From contig WGNC01000025.1 of assembly GCA_016124745.1 (NCBI GenBank), positions 1-64,000 of the forward strand: 64,000 bases of DNA, read 5' to 3'. The translations under genes and the position numbers were made by a program. Source of the DNA: Thiobacillus sp. GTDB taxonomy: Bacteria > Pseudomonadota > Gammaproteobacteria > Burkholderiales > Thiobacillaceae. Below, piece after piece: positions 6,904 through 17,431 of the stretch; position 1 is the stretch's first letter; every line of letters begins with the position of its first letter. The notes under the pieces were generated by a model. It did no database searches, was not told the origin of the DNA, and worked only from the letters and a program-made list of their open reading frames with translations.

Positions 6904-8616
6904 ATGGAAGCCACGGGCGCCGAGATCGTCGTACGTTGTCTGGCCGAAGAGGGGGTCGAATTTGTATTCGGCTATCCCGGCGGGGCTGTGCTCAACATCT
7001 ACGACGAAATCTTCAAGCAGGACAAATTCAAGCATGTGCTGGTGCGCCATGAACAGGCGGCCGTCCACGCGGCGGACGCCTATGCGCGCTCCACCGGCCG
7101 CGTCGGGGTGGCGCTGGTCACCTCGGGCCCGGGCGTCACCAATGCGGTGACCGGGATTGCCACCGCCTACATGGATTCCGTCCCGATCGTCGTCGTCACC
7201 GGCCAGGTGCCGACCGCGGCGATCGGGCTGGATGCGTTCCAGGAAGTCGACACCGTGGGCATCACGCGTCCCTGCGTCAAGCACAACTTCCTCGTCAAGG
7301 ACGTGAAGGATCTCGCGGCGACGATGAAAAAGGCTTTCATCATTGCCGCAACCGGACGCCCCGGTCCGGTGGTGGTCGATGTGCCCAAGGATGTGACCTA
7401 TCACACCACCGACTTCGATTATCCGGCGACGATCGAGATGCGCTCATACAACCCCGTGGTCAAGGGCCATACCGGGCAGTTGAAGCGCGCCGTGCAGATG
7501 CTGCTGGAAGCCAAGCGCCCGATGGTCTATGCGGGTGGCGGCGTGGTGCTGGGCGATGCATCGGAGCATTTGATCGAGCTGGCCCGCCTGCTGGGCTTTC
7601 CAGTCACCAACACCCTGATGGGCCTGGGCGGCTATCCCGCCACCGACCGGCAGAACCTCGGCATGCTGGGCATGCACGGGACCTACGAAGCCAACATGGC
7701 GATGCAGCACTGCGACGTGCTGCTGGCCGTCGGCGCGCGTTTCGACGATCGCGTGATCGGCAACCCGGCGCATTTTGCGCGCGAACAACGCCGCATCATC
7801 CATGTCGATGTCGATCCGTCGTCGATCTCCAAGCGCGTCAAGGTCGACGTGCCCATCGTCGGCGACGTGAAGAACGTGCTGGGCGACATGCTGTCGCTGC
7901 TGAAGCAGGCCAAGGAGCGGCCCGATTCGGCCGCGCTGAATGCCTGGTGGACGCAGATCGAATTGTGGCGCTCGAAGAACTGCCTCAATTACAATCGCAA
8001 CAGCCCCATCATCAAGCCGCAATACGTGGTCGAGAAGCTGTGGGAGGTCACCCAGGGCGATGCCTATGTGACGTCAGATGTGGGACAGCACCAGATGTGG
8101 GCGGCGCAATACTACAAGTTCGACAAGCCGCGCCGCTGGATCAACTCCGGCGGCCTCGGCACCATGGGCGTCGGCCTGCCGTATGCCATGGGCGTGCAGC
8201 TTGCCTTCCCGGATGCGCAGGTCGCCTGCATCACGGGCGAATCGAGCATCCAGATGTGCATCCAGGAACTGTCGACCTGCAAGCAGTACCGCATCCCGGT
8301 CAAGGTCATCACGCTCAACAACCGCTACATGGGCATGGTGCGGCAGTGGCAGGAGTTCTTCTACGGCAGCCGCTATGCCGAGTCCTACATGGAATCGCTG
8401 CCCGACTTCGTGAAGCTCGCCGAGTCCTACGGCCACATCGGCATGCGCATCGACAAGCCGGAAGACGTCGAGGCCGCGCTGAAGGAAGCGTTCTCGCCCG
8501 CGCTGAAGGAACGCCTGGTGTTCATGGACTTCCAGACCGACCAGACCGAGAACGTCTTCCCCATGGTCGAAGGCGGCAAGGGACTGTCCGAAATGATTCT
8601 GGCGGAGGAGCTCTGA
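6904..8616 (+). CDS. ilvB: Acetolactate synthase, large subunit
   Basis: A 570-residue TPP enzyme that condenses two pyruvates, or pyruvate with 2-oxobutyrate, in the first common step of Val, Leu and Ile synthesis. Order: N-terminal PYR domain with GYPGGAVLNIYDE and the catalytic Glu in VRHEQAAVHAADAYA; central FAD domain; C-terminal PP domain. The TPP motif, usually GDG-S, reads G-E-S-S followed by IQMCIQEL and then NN at the normal distance. The ATG at 6904 gives the family length; upstream in-frame starts would add an unrelated leader. The stop is 1 base before the small-subunit ATG. Confidence 0.95.
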   Translation: MEATGAEIVVRCLAEEGVEFVFGYPGGAVLNIYDEIFKQDKFKHVLVRHEQAAVHAADAYARSTGRVGVALVTSGPGVTNAVTGIATAYMDSVPIVVVTGQVPTAAIGLDAFQEVDTVGITRPCVKHNFLVKDVKDLAATMKKAFIIAATGRPGPVVVDVPKDVTYHTTDFDYPATIEMRSYNPVVKGHTGQLKRAVQMLLEAKRPMVYAGGGVVLGDASEHLIELARLLGFPVTNTLMGLGGYPATDRQNLGMLGMHGTYEANMAMQHCDVLLAVGARFDDRVIGNPAHFAREQRRIIHVDVDPSSISKRVKVDVPIVGDVKNVLGDMLSLLKQAKERPDSAALNAWWTQIELWRSKNCLNYNRNSPIIKPQYVVEKLWEVTQGDAYVTSDVGQHQMWAAQYYKFDKPRRWINSGGLGTMGVGLPYAMGVQLAFPDAQVACITGESSIQMCIQELSTCKQYRIPVKVITLNNRYMGMVRQWQEFFYGSRYAESYMESLPDFVKLAESYGHIGMRIDKPEDVEAALKEAFSPALKERLVFMDFQTDQTENVFPMVEGGKGLSEMILAEEL

Positions 8617-10152
<1,536 letters not shown>

Positions 10153-10257
10153 GGATCTAGGGGCTAGGATTTAGGATATAGGGGGTGCGCGGCTGCGTCG
10201 CGCTTCCTCAACTCCCTAGCCCCTAGCTCCTAACCCCTAGCCCCTAGCCCCTAAGAC
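10153..10257. repeat. Inverted arrays of 7-base repeats between ilvC and psd
   Basis: Six contiguous 7-mers of the form CCCTAGC run from 10214 to 10255 (variants TCCTAAC, CCCTAAG). Facing them, five 7-mers of the form GG(A/G)NNTA (GGATCTA, GGGGCTA, GGATTTA, GGATATA, GGGGGTG) run from 10153 to 10187. The two arrays are roughly reverse complements and can pair into a long imperfect hairpin around a 26-base centre. The array reaches to 2 bases before the psd ATG and leaves it without a recognisable ribosome-binding site. Confidence 0.85.
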
Positions 10258-10884
10258 ATGACACATCCCCTCATCGCCCGCGAGGGCTGGCTGGTACTGC
10301 TGGCGGCGTTTTCCGCCGCATTGATCGCAACCTGGCTCATCGGCTGGTGGTCGGTCCCGTTCTGGATCTGGGCGGTGTTCGCGCTGCAGTTTTTCCGCGA
10401 CCCGGCACGCGTGCCGCCGGCCGACGCCGATGCGGTGATCGCGCCGGCCGACGGCCGCATCGTCGCGGTGGAGAAGGTCAACGACCCCTACCTGGAACGC
10501 GAAGCGCTGAAGATAAGCGTGTTCATGAACGTGTTCAACGTGCATTCCAACAAGAGCCCCGTCGACGGCGAGGTCAAGGGACGGTGGTACAACCCGGGCA
10601 GCTTCGTCAACGCCGATCTCGACAAGGCCTCGACCGAGAACGAGCGCAACGCGATCTGGATCCAGGGCGCGCGCGGCGATGTGACCTCGGTGCAGATCGC
10701 CGGCCTGATCGCGCGCCGCATCCTCTGTTACGTACGCACCGGCGACAAGCTCGTGCGAGGCCAGCGCTATGGCTTCATCCGCTTCGGTTCGCGGGTCGAC
10801 GTCTACTTGCCGACCACTGCACGCGCCGAGGTCACGATCGGACAAAAAGTGACGGGTGGACGTACGATCCTGGCACGCTGGTAA
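10258..10884 (+). CDS. psd: Phosphatidylserine decarboxylase, short form
   Basis: A 208-residue proenzyme that decarboxylates phosphatidylserine to phosphatidylethanolamine at the inner membrane. Two N-terminal hydrophobic segments (about residues 10-45) anchor it. The FFRDPAR motif, the APADGRIV segment and the NVFNVHSN histidine block are present. The self-cleavage site is Gly177-Ser178 within RFGSRVD, the archaeal-type GS rather than LGST, as expected for this length class; the Ser becomes the pyruvoyl group. It sits 12 bp before pssA. Confidence 0.93.
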   Translation: MTHPLIAREGWLVLLAAFSAALIATWLIGWWSVPFWIWAVFALQFFRDPARVPPADADAVIAPADGRIVAVEKVNDPYLEREALKISVFMNVFNVHSNKSPVDGEVKGRWYNPGSFVNADLDKASTENERNAIWIQGARGDVTSVQIAGLIARRILCYVRTGDKLVRGQRYGFIRFGSRVDVYLPTTARAEVTIGQKVTGGRTILARW

Positions 10885-10896
10885 ACTTTCCCCTGC

Positions 10897-11691
10897 ATGC
10901 TCGACTTTCGACACAACAAATCCGAAACCAGACGCGCGCGAATGCGTGATCGCGGCATTTATCTGCTGCCGAATCTCTTCACCACCGGCGCGCTCTTCGC
11001 CGGGTTTTATTCCGTGGTGCAGGCGATGAATGGGCGCTTCGAGCATGCGGCGGTGGCCATCTTCATCGCCATGGTGCTCGATGGGCTCGATGGCCGCGTT
11101 GCGCGCATGACGCATACCCAGAGTGCGTTCGGTGCCGAATACGACAGCTTGTCCGACATGGTGTCTTTCGGTGTGGCGCCAGCGCTGGTCATTTACGAAT
11201 TCGCCCTGCAGGGCATGGGTAAGTTGGGATGGATCGCCGCTTTCGTCTATTGTGCCGGCGCAGCCCTGCGCCTGGCGCGCTTCAATACCCAGCTTGAAAC
11301 CGTGACCGACAAGCGCTTTTTCCAGGGAATGCCGAGTCCGTCGGCCGCGGCCCTGGTTGCGGGCTTTGTCTGGGTGATGGTCGAGTATGGCGTGGATGGG
11401 CATGAGGTGCGCTGGCTTGCAGCGTTTGTTGCGCTGTTCGGCGGGCTGACCATGGTCAGCAACTTCCGCTACTACAGCGGCAAGGAGATCAACCTCAGGA
11501 AAAGTGTGCCGTTCTTCGTCATCCTGCTGGTGGTGCTGGCCTTCATCCTGGTGTCGACCAGCCCGCCCGAGGTGCTGTTCATCGTGTTCGCCTTGTACGC
11601 CCTGTCGGGATATGCCGATGCGCTGCTGCGACGCATGCGTCGCAAGAAGGCGGCCGACGCGCCGCCCCCCTTGCGGGGAGACGGAAAATAG
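10897..11691 (+). CDS. pssA: CDP-diacylglycerol-serine O-phosphatidyltransferase
   Basis: A 264-residue membrane enzyme making phosphatidylserine, the substrate of the adjacent Psd. The CDP-alcohol phosphatidyltransferase motif is complete: D65-G66-x2-A69-R70-x8-G79-x3-D83-x3-D87. Several hydrophobic spans follow, and the C-terminal tail is basic. It is the type II enzyme common in Betaproteobacteria and Gram-positive bacteria. The psd-pssA pair follows ilvC in the order typical of this class. Confidence 0.95.
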   Translation: MLDFRHNKSETRRARMRDRGIYLLPNLFTTGALFAGFYSVVQAMNGRFEHAAVAIFIAMVLDGLDGRVARMTHTQSAFGAEYDSLSDMVSFGVAPALVIYEFALQGMGKLGWIAAFVYCAGAALRLARFNTQLETVTDKRFFQGMPSPSAAALVAGFVWVMVEYGVDGHEVRWLAAFVALFGGLTMVSNFRYYSGKEINLRKSVPFFVILLVVLAFILVSTSPPEVLFIVFALYALSGYADALLRRMRRKKAADAPPPLRGDGK

Positions 11692-11698
11692 ATACAAT
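11671..11698 (+). promoter_or_regulatory. Candidate promoter for the leuA leader
   Basis: TTGCGG (11671-11676), 16-bp spacer, TACAAT (11693-11698). Initiation would fall near 11705, at or next to the ATG of the small leader frame, making that mRNA nearly leaderless. A second perfect TATAAT lies nearer leuA (about 11848-11853) but lacks a good -35. Confidence 0.45.
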
Positions 11699-11705
11699 TT
11701 AGACC

Positions 11706-11795
11706 ATGTCTAATCAGTCGCACCCGTCCTATCTCACCTGCCTGTCGAATGTCCTGTTCGGCAGCCTGCTGCTGCGCGTCGCGCGCGCACATTGA
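11706..11795 (+). CDS. Candidate leucine leader peptide upstream of leuA
   Basis: A 29-codon frame with six Leu codons (codons 10, 13, 17, 21, 22, 23), including three consecutive CTG followed by R-V. This is the layout of an attenuation leader for leucine synthesis. It lies between pssA and leuA and has no ribosome-binding site, but a candidate promoter places the transcript start at or next to its ATG. Downstream are a GCCGC/GCGGC hairpin near 11824-11842 and a GTCGGC/GCCGAC hairpin near 11856-11872. Neither is followed by a good T-run, so the attenuation mechanism is unproven. Confidence 0.4.
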   Translation: MSNQSHPSYLTCLSNVLFGSLLLRVARAH

Positions 11796-11888
11796 ACTCC
11801 CCCCCCAGTTGTACCCTCGCGCCGCAAGCTTCGCGCGGCAGCCTTATATAATGCGTCGGCCTGACGCCGACCCAGCATGGAGCCAGCC

Positions 11889-13424
11889 ATGAAAGACCGT
11901 TTGTTTATTTTTGACACCACCTTGCGCGACGGCGAGCAAAGCCCCGGCGCGGCGATGACCAAGGATGAGAAATTGCGCATTGCGCGCCAACTGGAGAAGC
12001 TCGGCGTCGACGTGATCGAGGCCGGCTTTGCCGCGGCGAGCCCGGGTGACGCCGAAGCGATCCGCACGATCGCCGAGACGATCCAGAACTCGACCGTGTG
12101 TTCGCTGGCGCGCGCCAACGAACGCGATATCCACGCGGCCGGCGGCGCCATCAAGCCGGCGAGGTCGGGGCGCATCCATACCTTCATCGCCACCAGCCTG
12201 ATCCACATGGAGAAGAAGCTGCGCATGCAGCCGGACCAGGTGGTCGAAGCGGCGGTCAAAGCGGTCAAGCTCGCACTCGAATATACCGACGACGTCGAGT
12301 TCTCTGCCGAAGACGCGGTGCGCTCCGACATGGATTTCCTCGTCCGCATCTTCGACGAGGTGATCAGGGCCGGCGCCAGAACGCTCAACGTGCCCGACAC
12401 CGTCGGCTACAGCATCCCCGCCCTGTGGGGGGAGCGCATGAAGCAGTTGATCGAGCGCGTGCCGAATTCCGACAAGGTGATCTGGTCGACCCACTGCCAC
12501 AACGACCTCGGCATGGCGGTCGCCAATTCGCTCGCCGCCGTGATGAACGGCGCGCGCCAAGTCGAATGCACCATCAATGGCCTCGGCGAGCGTGCCGGCA
12601 ATGCTTCGCTGGAAGAAATCGTGATGGCGGTGCGCACGCGCAAGGATGTGTTCAATTGCGACACCCGGATCGATGCCACCCAGATCGTGCCGTCGTCGAA
12701 GCTCGTCTCTTCCATCACCGGCTACCCGGTGCAGCCGAACAAGGCTATCGTCGGCGCCAATGCCTTTGCCCACGAGTCCGGCATCCATCAGGACGGCGTG
12801 CTGAAGCACCGCGAGACCTACGAAATCATGCGCGCCGAAGACGTGGGCTGGAACGCCAACCGGCTCAGCCTCGGCAAGCTGTCTGGCCGCAATGCATTCA
12901 GGACCAAGCTGGCCGAGCTCGGCATCGTGCTGGACAGCGAGGAGGCGCTGAATGCCGCGTTCGCCCGCTTCAAGAGCCTGGCCGACAAGAAGCGCGAGAT
13001 CTTCGACGAAGACCTGCAGGCACTCGTTTCCGACGAAGGCTACGCGACCGAGCACGAGCGGTTCAAGCTGGTGTCGATGAAAGTCTGTTCCGAGACGGGC
13101 GAAATTCCACGTGCACGAATCACGTTCACCGACGATGGTGAAGAAATGGAGGCGCGCGGCGAGGGGTCCGGTCCGGTCGATGCGACCTTCAAGGCGCTGG
13201 AATCGGTGGTCGCCAGCGGCGCCAACCTGCTGCTGTATTCGGTCAACAACATCACCAGCGGCACCGATGCGCAGGGCGAAGTGACCGTGCGGCTGGCGCG
13301 GGACGGCCGCGTGGTCAATGGGCAGGGTGCCGATACCGACATTGTCGTGGCTTCGGCCAAGGCCTACCTGCACGCGCTCAACAAGCTGCATAGCAAGAGC
13401 GAACGCGCGCATCCGCAAGTGTAG
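11889..13424 (+). CDS. leuA: 2-isopropylmalate synthase
   Basis: A 511-residue enzyme that condenses acetyl-CoA with 2-oxoisovalerate in the first committed step of leucine synthesis. The [12 protein letters not shown] motif opens the TIM barrel, the metal ligand motif HCHND lies near residue 200, and NGLGERAGN and the [10 protein letters not shown] block follow. The C-terminal regulatory LeuA dimerisation domain (about residues 370-505) binds leucine for feedback inhibition. The ATG at 11889 has GGAG 8 bases upstream; an in-frame ATG at 11877 is less well placed. Confidence 0.95.
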   Translation: MKDRLFIFDTTLRDGEQSPGAAMTKDEKLRIARQLEKLGVDVIEAGFAAASPGDAEAIRTIAETIQNSTVCSLARANERDIHAAGGAIKPARSGRIHTFIATSLIHMEKKLRMQPDQVVEAAVKAVKLALEYTDDVEFSAEDAVRSDMDFLVRIFDEVIRAGARTLNVPDTVGYSIPALWGERMKQLIERVPNSDKVIWSTHCHNDLGMAVANSLAAVMNGARQVECTINGLGERAGNASLEEIVMAVRTRKDVFNCDTRIDATQIVPSSKLVSSITGYPVQPNKAIVGANAFAHESGIHQDGVLKHRETYEIMRAEDVGWNANRLSLGKLSGRNAFRTKLAELGIVLDSEEALNAAFARFKSLADKKREIFDEDLQALVSDEGYATEHERFKLVSMKVCSETGEIPRARITFTDDGEEMEARGEGSGPVDATFKALESVVASGANLLLYSVNNITSGTDAQGEVTVRLARDGRVVNGQGADTDIVVASAKAYLHALNKLHSKSERAHPQV

Positions 13425-13426
13425 TC

Positions 13427-13465
13427 CCCTGCAGAGAACGCCCCGACGGGGCGTTCTCTGCAGGG
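13427..13465. terminator. Long perfect hairpin after leuA
   Basis: Nineteen-base arms (CCCTGCAGAGAACGCCCCG and its exact complement) flank one central base, 3 bp after the leuA stop. There is no T-run on either side, so it may act as an mRNA-stabilising or Rho-independent-like structure. Confidence 0.6.
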
Positions 13466-13663
13466 ACGAACGCAATGCCAGGCGGGGACTCCCCGTAAAC
13501 CTCGGTCGTGTGGAACCCGTACCCATTGGACGGGACGTTCTGCCGTGGCGGGTCGGCCACTGTGCGTGGGTTTACAATGCATGGTCCATTCTGTCGGCCA
13601 GATTTTGGCTGACGCGTAGTAAATTGCGATATAAGTTGGGGTTCGGAAATACGGGAAACAGAC

Positions 13664-16600
13664 ATGAACAGATTCAATCATTCGGGTCCGGGCCCGCTCG
13701 ATGAGGCACAGCGTGAACAGGTCAACCTGCGTCTGTACATCAACCTCAAGCTGGCATCATCCGGCCAGCCTCCCGTGCGCGGCCAGGAGAGCGACGAGTT
13801 CATGGAAGTGGCGCATGACCTGCTCATGGCCTACCGGGCCAAGAACTGGCTGCTGTCCGATTTTCTGAGTCCGCCCGACCGGCGCATTCAGCAATTCCTC
13901 GAACGCTACCTGGCGGGTGTGGACGAGGTGCCGCATCTGCCCGGCCAGACATTCATCCTCGACCATGAGGGACTCGCGCGCGAGTTGTCGCTGCCGGTCG
14001 ATTCGGACGTGTTCCGCTCGGACATCGTTTCCAGCTACCGTGTACGCCAGGGCGTACTGCACAACCCGGCCAGCGACCGCCGCACCACCAAGGGCCTGTT
14101 CCACATCGCCGAAGGCGGCCTGCCCATTCCCGGCGACAAGAAAGCCGTCCCGCGCGAGGTGTTCGCGCGCATGCTCAAGCATGCCTTCAACCCGCCGCAG
14201 GACCTGCTCGCGCTGCCGTACACCATCAACCAGCCCGATCCCGCACGCATGTTCGTCTCGCTGCTGTTGCGTCCGGTCATCTGCCCGGCCATTCCCGGCA
14301 TGGCGCCGGAGAAGAGCATGGAGATCCGCTTCTTCGCACCCGGCAACCTGGTCAGCAATCTGGATTTCGTCGAGAGCATCTTCGGCAACGGCGGCAATCC
14401 CCTGATGCCGGAGCATGACGCTGCCCTCGACGTCGAACACTGGAGCGGACACACCGGCTGCGTGGTGCTGGCGCCGCATCTGACCCGCCTCACCAAGCGC
14501 GAACTGGGCCTGCCGCAATGGGATGCGGCGAACGAGCGCCAGCGCCGCGAGGGCATGTGCTGGAAACAGCCGGACGAACGCTACAACGACGGCCAGGCCT
14601 TCAAGCTCACCGCGCGCGATGCCAGCGGCGTCATGGTCACCATCCTGGCCGACAACTACTTCGGCTACTGCAAGAAAGAGGTCAAGACCCAGATCAGCTT
14701 CGCCGCCAATCTCTACGGCCTGGCCGAGGAAGAGCATGCCGGCGGCGCGTTGCTGTTCCAGTGCCGCAACCATGGCGAGGAATACGGCGTCGACAGCGTC
14801 ACGCGGGAGCCGGGGTATTCCTTCCACGACATGGTGGCGCGCTACGGTCAGTTCATGCGCGTCATGCCCGAGGGTCATGCCGTCGACGTAAATTATCCGG
14901 ACATCGTCTACGTGCCGCAGGCGGTGCGCTTCGACCTCAATGCACAGAGCATCAGCTGGGAACACGATCACCGGACTCATCGTATCCGCCTGATGCCGGG
15001 CAAGATCTACATGCAGCCCAACGGCTACAAGCTTGAAATGCGCCGGCATCCGGGCGCGCCATCGTGGCGCCTGATCGGCATCGAACCGGAGGGCACCTTC
15101 TGCCACAAGCCGTGCACGGTGTCCGGCGGCGGCAAGTCGGAGATTTCCAAGTCGCTCGAGGATGCCGTGCTCTACGGGCCCTTGTTCATCGACGACCTGG
15201 AGCGCGACCTCGCCTGGGTGCGGAGCATATTCGAAGCCGATTACAGCACGCGTTTCAGGCCTGGCTTCGAGCTCGAGGATCGCGACGCTGCGCGCAAGCC
15301 ATTGAGCATGGAACGCAGTCTCGGCTCGGTGATCAAGTTGCTGACGCCCTCGTCGAGCTACACGGACGAATACAACGCCTGGCTCGACAGCATCCCGCCG
15401 CGCATCCTGGCGCTGGTGTTCCTGATCAAGCGTTTCTATCGCGCGGAGTGGATCGGGCGTTGGGATGAGGAACTCACGGTCGACGTGGTGGACGGCGCGC
15501 CGGGACACGAACTGAAAATGTTCGGCAGGCGCATCATCGCGAGCTACCTGCGGGTGGGATTCGATGACGACGAGCAGTGGCGGACCTTCAAGCTGCGCCA
15601 GGATTTTATCCCCGCCGAGAAGGTGCAGATGGAAGACGACATCACCGTGTCGGTGGTCGCGCCCGTGGCCGGGACGACCCACTGCAAGCCGGGACTGGGG
15701 CAGCCGGGCAGCGTCAAGCTGACGCACAATTGTGAAATGCGCCTGTTTCAGCGCCCCGACGATGCAGTCACGCCGGGCTACGACAAGCAGGCCGAGGCCG
15801 ACATGGCCCTGCCCGACAACTTCATTTCGAACTTCGAACCGCTGACCGGCGCCGCGCTTGCCGCCGAAGTCGAGGATGTCTTGAGTCTGTACGGCTATAC
15901 GCCGCCGATGCGTGACCTGCTGCTGGAGGCGGCGCGCACGGAGCAGATCGTCGTTTCCTCCGCGCGTCCGCGACTGGTCGACGGCAAGCCGTCGAAGAAC
16001 CCGCGCTATCTGCAATTGCGTCCAGACATCGCCAACCCGATCCGCAAATATGCGGCCGAAATGGGCATGCGCTTCCACCGCAAGCTGGCTGCCGATGCCA
16101 CGGTGTGCGTGAGCGTCGACGCCGTCTTGTCCGGGCGCCGCAACAATCCGCCGGGCAAGGACATCCGGCCGCTGGCGGTTTACAACCCGCTGCATTATCA
16201 GGCACTGCCGGAACTGTTCATGGACTACATCTGTTCCCTGACGGGAACCTCGCCGTCCACCACCGGTGCGGGATCGGAAGGCGCGCTCACCAAGGGACCG
16301 TTCAATGCGCTGCGGCCCACGACCGATCTCAACAACGCGCTGGTCTCGATGATACTCACCGGGTACGACGGCTTCTCGACGCCCGCCGGGCATATCGGGT
16401 CGCAGCTGCGCGTGGACCACGACATCAGCCTGCTGATGCCGGAAATCTGGGCCCGGATGCAGCGCGAGCATCGCGAGGCATCCTGGCTCATCGGGCAGGG
16501 CTACATGGAAGCGCTGGAGGATTTCGACTTCGAGGGCAGGCGCGTGCTCGCCAGCCGGCTCGGCTACCGCATCAACGAGCGTTTCGTCGCCCACTACATG

Positions 16601-17188
16601 GGCAAGATCTTCGACAACCCGCGTGCGGTCTTCACCGAGGCCATCCTCAAGCCGGAAACCCAGGACCTGGCGGTCTTCGCCGACGGCGTTCACAACATCG
16701 TCGAGGCCCAGGAGCGCGTGGCAAGGCGCTATTTCGAGGACGGCAGCATCGAAGAGGCCTGCCCGCCGTTGAAGGTGCTGCTCGCCATCATGGCTGATGG
16801 CCATTACCAGGGCCTGGATGTGCATGCGCCGGAGATCCGTGCCATGTTCACGCGCGAGGCCCTGCTCGAATCCGACTGGTATCGGCAGCGCCTGCAGGTC
16901 AAGCGCGAGCGCGATATCGCGCTATGGACGCGCAACCTCGACGAACTCACGCGCTTCGCGCATAACCCGCGCAACGTCGACGAGTCGCGTCGCCTCGAAC
17001 TGGACGCGCGCATCGCCTATGTCCAGGCGCGGCTCGACGATCTGAACGATCCCGAGTCCTGGCGCCTGTTTGTCGGAACCATTGGCGCCGACCCGATGGC
17101 ACCGATCGAGGATTCCGGCATCGGTATCGGGGACGTACCCGCTACCGGCGATTGCCGGGAACGTGAGACCGCGACGGCAATGGGTTGA
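13664..17188 (+). CDS. Candidate PPi-type phosphoenolpyruvate carboxykinase
   Basis: A large soluble protein of 1174 residues without signal peptide. Its length and several blocks match my recollection of the pyrophosphate-dependent PEP carboxykinase family known from Propionibacterium and Entamoeba: TCHKP-like FCHKPCTVSGGGKSEISKS (residues about 480-500), SVIKLLTPSSSYTDEYNAWL, LFQRPDDAVTPGYDKQAE and the TGAGSEGALTKGPFNAL block (about residue 865). The GGGKSE stretch resembles a kinase-1a loop. Such enzymes interconvert oxaloacetate plus PPi with PEP, CO2 and phosphate. It stands alone, with long non-coding spacers on both sides. The family call rests on recalled motifs, not an alignment. Confidence 0.7.
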   Translation: MNRFNHSGPGPLDEAQREQVNLRLYINLKLASSGQPPVRGQESDEFMEVAHDLLMAYRAKNWLLSDFLSPPDRRIQQFLERYLAGVDEVPHLPGQTFILDHEGLARELSLPVDSDVFRSDIVSSYRVRQGVLHNPASDRRTTKGLFHIAEGGLPIPGDKKAVPREVFARMLKHAFNPPQDLLALPYTINQPDPARMFVSLLLRPVICPAIPGMAPEKSMEIRFFAPGNLVSNLDFVESIFGNGGNPLMPEHDAALDVEHWSGHTGCVVLAPHLTRLTKRELGLPQWDAANERQRREGMCWKQPDERYNDGQAFKLTARDASGVMVTILADNYFGYCKKEVKTQISFAANLYGLAEEEHAGGALLFQCRNHGEEYGVDSVTREPGYSFHDMVARYGQFMRVMPEGHAVDVNYPDIVYVPQAVRFDLNAQSISWEHDHRTHRIRLMPGKIYMQPNGYKLEMRRHPGAPSWRLIGIEPEGTFCHKPCTVSGGGKSEISKSLEDAVLYGPLFIDDLERDLAWVRSIFEADYSTRFRPGFELEDRDAARKPLSMERSLGSVIKLLTPSSSYTDEYNAWLDSIPPRILALVFLIKRFYRAEWIGRWDEELTVDVVDGAPGHELKMFGRRIIASYLRVGFDDDEQWRTFKLRQDFIPAEKVQMEDDITVSVVAPVAGTTHCKPGLGQPGSVKLTHNCEMRLFQRPDDAVTPGYDKQAEADMALPDNFISNFEPLTGAALAAEVEDVLSLYGYTPPMRDLLLEAARTEQIVVSSARPRLVDGKPSKNPRYLQLRPDIANPIRKYAAEMGMRFHRKLAADATVCVSVDAVLSGRRNNPPGKDIRPLAVYNPLHYQALPELFMDYICSLTGTSPSTTGAGSEGALTKGPFNALRPTTDLNNALVSMILTGYDGFSTPAGHIGSQLRVDHDISLLMPEIWARMQREHREASWLIGQGYMEALEDFDFEGRRVLASRLGYRINERFVAHYMGKIFDNPRAVFTEAILKPETQDLAVFADGVHNIVEAQERVARRYFEDGSIEEACPPLKVLLAIMADGHYQGLDVHAPEIRAMFTREALLESDWYRQRLQVKRERDIALWTRNLDELTRFAHNPRNVDESRRLELDARIAYVQARLDDLNDPESWRLFVGTIGADPMAPIEDSGIGIGDVPATGDCRERETATAMG

Positions 17189-17431
17189 CACGGCCATCGC
17201 GAGACGCGAAGCAGGGGCTCATGTCACGGCCTTACCCATGGCAATTGTTTCGAACATTAGAAAGGCTTTCCCGGAAGGTATGGCGAGAGGCGTTGGCAGG
17301 CGTAAGCTTGTGGTGCGAGGGGGTGGAGTCGCCTCTTCCCGGGCCAGCCTCCAGGGGCCGAGGATGCAAGTGGCCTGCTACGGATTCAAAATCGCCGCAC
17401 TTCTTTGAGCACTTGGGCTGATTCTGCAACT
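17189..17431. other. Intergenic spacer, convergent genes
   Basis: 243 bases between two converging genes. I see no gene, and no clean terminator hairpin with a T-run. Confidence 0.4.

Noticed and set aside
10897-11691. Reading pssA as part of an unrelated operon
   Set aside because: The 12-bp spacing to psd and the shared pathway make one unit the simpler view.
12098-13141. Second plus-strand frame inside leuA
   Set aside because: Arg-rich shadow frame typical of high-GC coding DNA.
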